A stretch of 64,000 nucleotides of DNA. It comes from an uncultured Luminiphilus sp. (GTDB taxonomy: Bacteria; Pseudomonadota; Gammaproteobacteria; Pseudomonadales; Halieaceae). Positions 58,496 to 64,000 of the stretch are shown one piece after another. Made by a program: the position numbers and the translations under genes. The stretch lies in contig CALKDK010000006.1 in NCBI GenBank assembly GCA_938084055.1, positions 1 to 64,000 on the forward strand, in the 5' to 3' direction. Position 1 is the first letter of the stretch. Every line of letters begins with the position of its first letter. The notes beneath the pieces were generated by a model that saw only the letters and a program-made list of their open reading frames with translations, was not told the origin of the DNA and ran no database searches.

Positions 58496-58538
58496 ACAAA
58501 CAATCTTGTTTGTTTGCCCTGAGTGCGCTTGCTATATT
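58496..58538 (+). promoter_or_regulatory. candidate promoter TTGTTT-17-TATATT with dyad ACAAACA-ATCT-TGTTTGT
   Basis: Dyad 58496-58513, -35 58510-58515, -10 58533-58538; upstream of CoA ligase operon and in the divergent gap to ferredoxin. Confidence 0.6.
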
Positions 58539-58623
58539 CTGCCTGTCTGAGCTATCGAACCGTCGGAAAATATCGGCGGCCCACTCAGAGCAAACGATAA
58601 CCTTAGAGACAGGCAAGGGTACA

Positions 58624-60213
58624 ATGACATTCAACAGGCACCGAAATACAACCCTTGCTGTGCAGGCACAGCGGCTTGCTGCTGAATGTCCCGATGAGAT
58701 TGCCATTTATTTCTGTGATGGCAGCACCTTGAGCTATGGACAGGCCTGGACCCGGGGCTGTGCATTGGCGTCGGGCTTGCGAGCGCGGGGTGTGAGGGCC
58801 GGTGAAACACTGAGTTTTCAGCTGCCAAATGGACCCGAGGCCGTAATCGTCATGATGGCGGCAGCGATCGCCGGTCTGGTTGTCAATCCTATCGTTCCCA
58901 TTTACAGGGAAAGGGAAACCCGCTACATCCTCGGCCATGCACGGACTCGCGTTCTCTTCATTCCCACGTCGTTCCGTGGCTTTGATTACCCCGCCATGAT
59001 CCAGGGGTTGCAGGCGGATTGCCCCGAGCTCACCCATGTTATCTGTACCGGCACGACGTCAGAAATCCCTCCTGACTTCGAATTATTTGAGCAGGTCGTT
59101 CAATCAGGCGCAGCAAATCCGATAACACCCGCTGTCGTCCATCCTGATGACACCAAAATCCTGCTGTATACCTCGGGGACCACCGGGGACCCGAAGCAGG
59201 TACGCCACAGTCACAATACGCTGACCGCGGCACTGGACAATGGCAGGGAGGGTTGGGCTCTTACCGCAGACGACCTCATGCTAATGCCCTCCCCGGTAAC
59301 TCACATTACAGGCTACGTGAACGGTATGGAGATGCCCTTTCTGACGCCTACCAAATCTCTTTTGATGGCGCATTGGAATGTCGACCAGGCCATCGATCTC
59401 ATCGAACGGGTGGGTGCGACAGCCTGCGTCAGTGCCACACCATTCCTCAAGGAACTGGTCGACACCTGCCAGGTAAGGGGAAAAACGCTGCCCGGCTTTC
59501 GCCTGTTCGCCTGTGGGGGCGCATCGGTACCCCCCGCCTTGATCCATTCGGCGTGGGACGTCCTCGAGGACTGTAGGGCGGTCAGGGTATACGGCTCGAC
59601 GGAAGTCCCCCTGGTAACGGTGGGGTATACCTCCCCGGATGAGCGTGACCTCGCGGCTGAAACCGATGGACGAGTGTGCAACTATGACGTGCGAATCGTC
59701 GATGACAATGACAACAATCTTGCGGCTGGAGAAGAAGGGGAAATCCTCGCTCGCGGACCCGCCATGATGCAGGGATATGGAGACACCGCCCAGAATCGAG
59801 AGGCTTTCACCCCTGACGGCTACTTCAGGACAGGCGATATTGGGCGGCTGACAAACTCGGGGGCACTGCTCATTACCGATCGCAAAAAGGACATCATCAT
59901 CCGTGGCGGCGAAAACATTGCCGCCCGGGAAATCGAAGAGGTATTGCTGTCTTCTGATGCCATAGCCGAGATTGCTGTGGTCGCTGTTCCCCACGGGCGG
60001 CTCGGTGAGGGTGTGGGCGCCTGCGTGGTCACCGCAGGTGGACAGGCATTGGATGAGGATGCCCTCTACAACACCCTGTCCAGCAGCGGCCTGGCGAAGC
60101 AGAAATGGCCCCAGCATATCGCCGTCTACGATGCGTTACCCAAGACCGCCTCAGGCAAGGTCCAGAAAGAGGTGTTACGTCAGCAACTCCGGGACCAAGG
60201 GGTCAGTCTATGA
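58624..60213 (+). CDS. AMP-dependent acyl-CoA synthetase/ligase
   Basis: ILLYTSGTTGDPKQVRHSH, YGSTEVP, YFRTGDIGRLTNSGALLITDRKKDIIIRGGENIAARE. Confidence 0.95.
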   Translation: MTFNRHRNTTLAVQAQRLAAECPDEIAIYFCDGSTLSYGQAWTRGCALASGLRARGVRAGETLSFQLPNGPEAVIVMMAAAIAGLVVNPIVPIYRERETRYILGHARTRVLFIPTSFRGFDYPAMIQGLQADCPELTHVICTGTTSEIPPDFELFEQVVQSGAANPITPAVVHPDDTKILLYTSGTTGDPKQVRHSHNTLTAALDNGREGWALTADDLMLMPSPVTHITGYVNGMEMPFLTPTKSLLMAHWNVDQAIDLIERVGATACVSATPFLKELVDTCQVRGKTLPGFRLFACGGASVPPALIHSAWDVLEDCRAVRVYGSTEVPLVTVGYTSPDERDLAAETDGRVCNYDVRIVDDNDNNLAAGEEGEILARGPAMMQGYGDTAQNREAFTPDGYFRTGDIGRLTNSGALLITDRKKDIIIRGGENIAAREIEEVLLSSDAIAEIAVVAVPHGRLGEGVGACVVTAGGQALDEDALYNTLSSSGLAKQKWPQHIAVYDALPKTASGKVQKEVLRQQLRDQGVSL

Positions 60214-60265
60214 AGTGGACCATTACCAAGGGGCCCGAAGAAAACGGTTTTTTGAGGAAACGCCA

Positions 60266-61453
60266 ATGACTGACTACACCACCTTTCGCAACAGCATCAG
60301 GGATTTTCTTGCCGAAGCGCTGACACCAGACCTGCAGCGGGCGGGGGCGTTGACCACGTCGGTCTTTTCGGATTTTGATGCGGCCCTCAGGTGGCAGAAA
60401 AAACTGCATGGCAAAGGCTGGGTCGCTCCCGACTGGCCAGAAGAATACGGCGGACCGGGCTGGGATATACAGCAGCGCTATATTTTTCAGGAGGAATGTA
60501 AGCTCGCCAATGCACCAAGTCTGGTCATGATGGGTATCCAGATGCTGGGCCCGATGCTAATGCATTACGGGACAGAGCAACAAAAAAAGCATTACCTCCC
60601 GCGCATGCTCTCGGGAGAAGATATCTGGTGCCAGGGTTACTCTGAGCCCGGAGCAGGGTCTGACCTCGCCTCCCTCAAGACCAGTGCGGTTCAGGACGGC
60701 GATGACTACGTGGTCACGGGGACAAAAATCTGGACCAGCATGGCGCACCACGCCAATCGCATATTTTGTTTGGTGCGCACCGATAAAACGGTCAAGCCCC
60801 AGGCCGGGATCAGTTTTTTGCTGGTGGATCTCGACACCCCAGGCATCACCATTTCACCCATCGTCAGCCTCGATGGCCAGGTTGAGCAATGTCAGGTGTT
60901 TTTTGATGAGGTCAGGGTGCCTGTCGTCAATTTGGTGGGCAATGAGAACGATGGCTGGTCCGTCGCCAAATTCCTGCTTGAATATGAGCGGGGTGGGCAC
61001 AACTTCACCATCGATGTAAAAAAACAGCTCAGGAAAATCTATCGGCAGGCCGAGCTTGCACCCTGGGGCGCGTCCTGCCGCAGTGAGGATCGGGTATTCC
61101 AGCATCGCCTGGCGGAGGCGGAAATCGACGCCATGGCGCTTGAACAAACTGAGCTCAGGATCAAGGGGACGGCAGAAGCCGGGGGTAACCCGGGGGCACT
61201 CTCCTCCCTGGTCAAGGTGGTGGGAACTGAACTGGGACAACGTCTGAACGAACTCTCTATGGACCTGGTCGGTCCGGCTGCGGGACCCATGTGCCTGGAA
61301 GCACTGGACCCCACTTACTCGGGTGATACCGCGGTACCTGAACATGCGCTGACCACCATGGCTGAATACATCAACAACCGCGCTGCAACCATTTACGGTG
61401 GGACAGCCGAAATTCAACGCTCCATCATTGCCAAGAAGGTTTTGGGGCTGTGA
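60266..61453 (+). CDS. acyl-CoA dehydrogenase
   Basis: CQGYSEPGAGSDLASLKTSAV, GTKIWTSMAHHA, YGGTAEIQRSIIAKKVLGL. Confidence 0.94.
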   Translation: MTDYTTFRNSIRDFLAEALTPDLQRAGALTTSVFSDFDAALRWQKKLHGKGWVAPDWPEEYGGPGWDIQQRYIFQEECKLANAPSLVMMGIQMLGPMLMHYGTEQQKKHYLPRMLSGEDIWCQGYSEPGAGSDLASLKTSAVQDGDDYVVTGTKIWTSMAHHANRIFCLVRTDKTVKPQAGISFLLVDLDTPGITISPIVSLDGQVEQCQVFFDEVRVPVVNLVGNENDGWSVAKFLLEYERGGHNFTIDVKKQLRKIYRQAELAPWGASCRSEDRVFQHRLAEAEIDAMALEQTELRIKGTAEAGGNPGALSSLVKVVGTELGQRLNELSMDLVGPAAGPMCLEALDPTYSGDTAVPEHALTTMAEYINNRAATIYGGTAEIQRSIIAKKVLGL

Positions 61454-61481
61454 GCAAAGTTGAAAATCCGGAGAACCGTCT

Positions 61482-62564
61482 GTGACTGATGAGCAACAGA
61501 TGCTGCGCGATAGCGCTGAACGCTACCTCCGCGATAACTACGCGTTTGCCGAGCGCCAGATACTTGCCGACCGCGGCGAACCTATTGACCAATCCCACTG
61601 GCAGGCATTCGTTGAGATGGGCTGGGCAACCATGCCATTTTCCGAGGCCGATGGTGGCTTTGGTTTCGGGCTTGCTGCCACGGTACCGCTGGCGGAATTG
61701 TTTGGTTACTACCTCGTGCGTGAACCTTTGCTTGAGTCCGTGTTGGTTGCCGGCAGTGTCATCGCCTCTGGCCCAGAGGCGGCCCGGCAGCGTTTTCTCC
61801 CTGGAATCATGGATGGATCGATAATCGCGACTGTGCCCCATCCACCCGATCCGCTACCGACGCTGCTCAAGCAAGGCGATCAACTGATCATCCAGGGTCG
61901 CCTGGAGTACGTCCCCTCTGGGGGCAGTGCAACACACCTGGTGACGCCGGCTAACCATGGGGACGCACTGAACTGGGTCATCGTGGACCTGGCCCGTGAA
62001 GGCGCACTGCGCGACGTTTTCATGACCCATGACGGACGCCTGGGTGGACATATAACCCTAGATGTGACGCTGGACCCGCAGTCCCTGCTGCTCTCGGGAG
62101 TACCAGCAGAAACAGCGCATAAGACGGCTTACCACCGCGCGATGCTGTTGGCGACTGCGGAGGGCGTAGGTGCCATGCAGGCTGCCCTCGACCTCACCGT
62201 GGAATACACGCGTCAGCGGTATCAATTCGGTCAGCCCCTGTCCTCCTTTCAGGCACTGCAGCACCGCATGGCCGATATGCTGATCCAGATTGAACTCTCC
62301 CGATCATTGCTGGGCGCGGCCTGTCTCGCTACGGATCAGGGTACCGACGACGCTGCCGAGCTGACGCTCGCGGCAAAAGCCAAGGTCGACGCGGCGGCAC
62401 GCGGGGTTACTCAGGAAGCCATCCAGATGCATGGGGGTATCGCAACGACTAACGAATATCGCGTGGGTCACTATTTCAAGCGCATGGCACTGCTGGCAAG
62501 CTGGCCCCAGCACCGTGATGCACTGGTGGAAGAATTTATCAGGATTCGCAGGGAAACGAACTGA
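61482..62564 (+). CDS. acyl-CoA dehydrogenase (second subunit-like)
   Basis: GTG start VTDEQQMLRDSAERYL; RYQFGQPLSSFQALQHRMADM; IQMHGGIATTNEYRVGHYFKR. Confidence 0.92.
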   Translation: MTDEQQMLRDSAERYLRDNYAFAERQILADRGEPIDQSHWQAFVEMGWATMPFSEADGGFGFGLAATVPLAELFGYYLVREPLLESVLVAGSVIASGPEAARQRFLPGIMDGSIIATVPHPPDPLPTLLKQGDQLIIQGRLEYVPSGGSATHLVTPANHGDALNWVIVDLAREGALRDVFMTHDGRLGGHITLDVTLDPQSLLLSGVPAETAHKTAYHRAMLLATAEGVGAMQAALDLTVEYTRQRYQFGQPLSSFQALQHRMADMLIQIELSRSLLGAACLATDQGTDDAAELTLAAKAKVDAAARGVTQEAIQMHGGIATTNEYRVGHYFKRMALLASWPQHRDALVEEFIRIRRETN

Positions 62565-62609
62565 CAGGCGTTCCCTCACTATACCGTCAATAACAGCAGG
62601 AGAAGCACC

Positions 62610-63371
62610 ATGGATCTAGAACTCGCAGGGAAAGTGGCACTGATCACCGGCTCAACCAAAGGTATCGGCCGCGGGATCGCGGAACGATTTGCGGCAGAGG
62701 GGTGCCATGTCGGCATCTGCGCCCGCAATGAGGCCGAAGTCAACCAGGCCATTGAGGAACTTGGCGCCCATGGGGTTCAGGTGGTCGGAGCCGCGGTGGA
62801 TGTGGCCAGTGCCGAATCAATGCAGGGGTGGATCGATCAGTGCGCGGCAGCGCTGGGCGGGATTGATATTTTTGTTCCCAACGTTTCGGCTGGTGGTGCT
62901 GATGCCTCGGAGGAAGGATGGCGAGCCAATTTTGAGGTCGACATGCTGGCGACCTGGCGCGGCGTGCAGCTGGTGACGCCACACCTCGAGAAATCAGGCG
63001 CGGGGAACATCGTCGTGATCTCATCCACGGCGGCCCTGGAGGCTTTTGCCGGCGCGGTACCCTACAGCGCCTTGAAAGCGGCGCTGCTCAATTATTCAGG
63101 GAATCTCGCGCAGGATATGGCTCCGAAAGGCATTCGCGTCAACGCGGTAAGTCCAGGACCCATCTTTATTGATGGAGGAGCCTGGGACAATATCAAGCAG
63201 GCCATGCCTGAGATATATGAGGGTACGGTAGCCGCGATTCCTATGGGTCGTATGGGTAGTGCAGCTGAAGTCGCTGATGCCGTCGCCTTCCTGGCCAGTC
63301 CGCGCTCAGGCTTCACGACAGGGACCAACATGGTGCTCGACGGCGGCTTCACCAAACGCCTGCAGTTCTGA
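62610..63371 (+). CDS. SDR family oxidoreductase
   Basis: ALITGSTKGIGRGIAERFAAEGC, YSALKAALLNYSGNLAQDMAPKGIRVNAVSPG. Confidence 0.92.
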   Translation: MDLELAGKVALITGSTKGIGRGIAERFAAEGCHVGICARNEAEVNQAIEELGAHGVQVVGAAVDVASAESMQGWIDQCAAALGGIDIFVPNVSAGGADASEEGWRANFEVDMLATWRGVQLVTPHLEKSGAGNIVVISSTAALEAFAGAVPYSALKAALLNYSGNLAQDMAPKGIRVNAVSPGPIFIDGGAWDNIKQAMPEIYEGTVAAIPMGRMGSAAEVADAVAFLASPRSGFTTGTNMVLDGGFTKRLQF

Positions 63372-63419
63372 CAGCTCACCGAGCGCATGTGGGGTCCATC
63401 CCCACAGCGCCCTGCGGGA

Positions 63420-64000
63420 TCAAGAGGGGGACATCAGGTCATTGAGATGTTCATGGAAGGACTGTACCCGACGCTCCTGGTTGGGCATCCAAAACCCCTG
63501 GAACCCCTCAGATGCCAGGCCAGCCTGCTGGGATCGCGCGATACTCAAATCCTGGTCCGCAGTGGTTCCCAGGGTCTTCTCCCCGTAGGCAATATGCTCG
63601 TGTTCGGCGTCCTCAACCGGTAGGTCAGGGCCACCCGCTGGCGAGGGGGTCATGTCCTGGCCCGCCACCCGGTTAACCAACCACCAGTGATCAAAATAGC
63701 AGCGGCCTGGATCCTTGGGGTGGGGCCTGGGTCTCAGCAATTGCACCCCATCGGGGCCTACTGTGATGACGTTATTGGGAAACAGGTTGTAAATGACGTA
63801 ATCCGTCAGCTGGTAGTCGGAGCGGTAGGCATAGTGCACAAAGCCCCGCTCAACCCCCAGAGCACGCTTGGACTTCTGTATGGCGAGGCGGAGATCGGTC
63901 CATGTGGATCTCCCGGGGTAGTCGTCGCTGTTGATATCCCAGGCTCCCGCCATACTTTTCAAGGGTTCGCCAATCACCTCAGAACCGTACTGCTGGCTGG
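63420..64000 (-). CDS. Rieske-type ring-hydroxylating oxygenase alpha subunit, C-terminal fragment (continues past window)
   Basis: YVIYNLFPNNVITVGPDGVQLLRPRPHPKDPGRCYFDHWWL; Q..EGFQGFWMPNQERRVQSFHEHL. Frame remains open to 64000. Confidence 0.8.
   Translation of the reverse strand, partial: SQQYGSEVIGEPLKSMAGAWDINSDDYPGRSTWTDLRLAIQKSKRALGVERGFVHYAYRSDYQLTDYVIYNLFPNNVITVGPDGVQLLRPRPHPKDPGRCYFDHWWLVNRVAGQDMTPSPAGGPDLPVEDAEHEHIAYGEKTLGTTADQDLSIARSQQAGLASEGFQGFWMPNQERRVQSFHEHLNDLMSPS

Noticed and set aside
59281-60117. 278-aa minus-strand ORF
   Set aside because: Fully antisense to a well supported CoA ligase gene; typical shadow ORF of GC-rich coding sequence.
63388-63406. Hairpin TGTGGGG-TCCAT-CCCCACA between convergent genes
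   Set aside because: Lacks a U-tract; terminator function uncertain.
1-64000. CRISPR arrays, tRNA/rRNA genes, transposases, phage genes
   Set aside because: None seen: no regularly spaced direct repeats, no tRNA-like cloverleaf noticed, and no transposase/integrase motifs in the ORF translations.

Overview
This 64 kb window is probably from a marine-type gammaproteobacterium (inference from gene style only). The left ~6.9 kb is housekeeping-like: rlmKL (truncated at the left edge), two lipoproteins, a methyltransferase, a dienelactone hydrolase-family protein and a plsC-like acyltransferase. The rest is a dense catabolic island. It has 7 SDRs (one fused to SRPBCC), 4 Rieske oxygenases, a P450, a Rieske ferredoxin and a 2Fe-2S ferredoxin, 2 CoA ligases, 3 acyl-CoA dehydrogenases, 2 MaoC-like hydratases, 2 thiolase-like/DUF35 pairs, 2 secreted DUF3604 proteins, 2 TonB receptors, 2 PQQ-type quinoproteins, 2-oxoacid dehydrogenase E1a/E1b/E2, 2 tandem GSTs and one TetR regulator. 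The strongest candidates for something undescribed are: (i) two separate operons that reuse the set DUF35 + thiolase-like + Rieske oxygenase + secreted DUF3604; (ii) a dyad (CAAnYnTGYTTG-like) overlapping the -35 of a 17-nt-spaced promoter at about six promoters across 38.9-58.5 kb, with one site beside the only TetR gene; (iii) a cytochrome c/PQQ quinohaemoprotein inserted between E1b and E2; (iv) two small ORFs (42 and 56 aa) absent from the supplied ORF track. No rRNA, tRNA, CRISPR array or transposase was recognised. All family calls are by eye from motifs; no searches were run.
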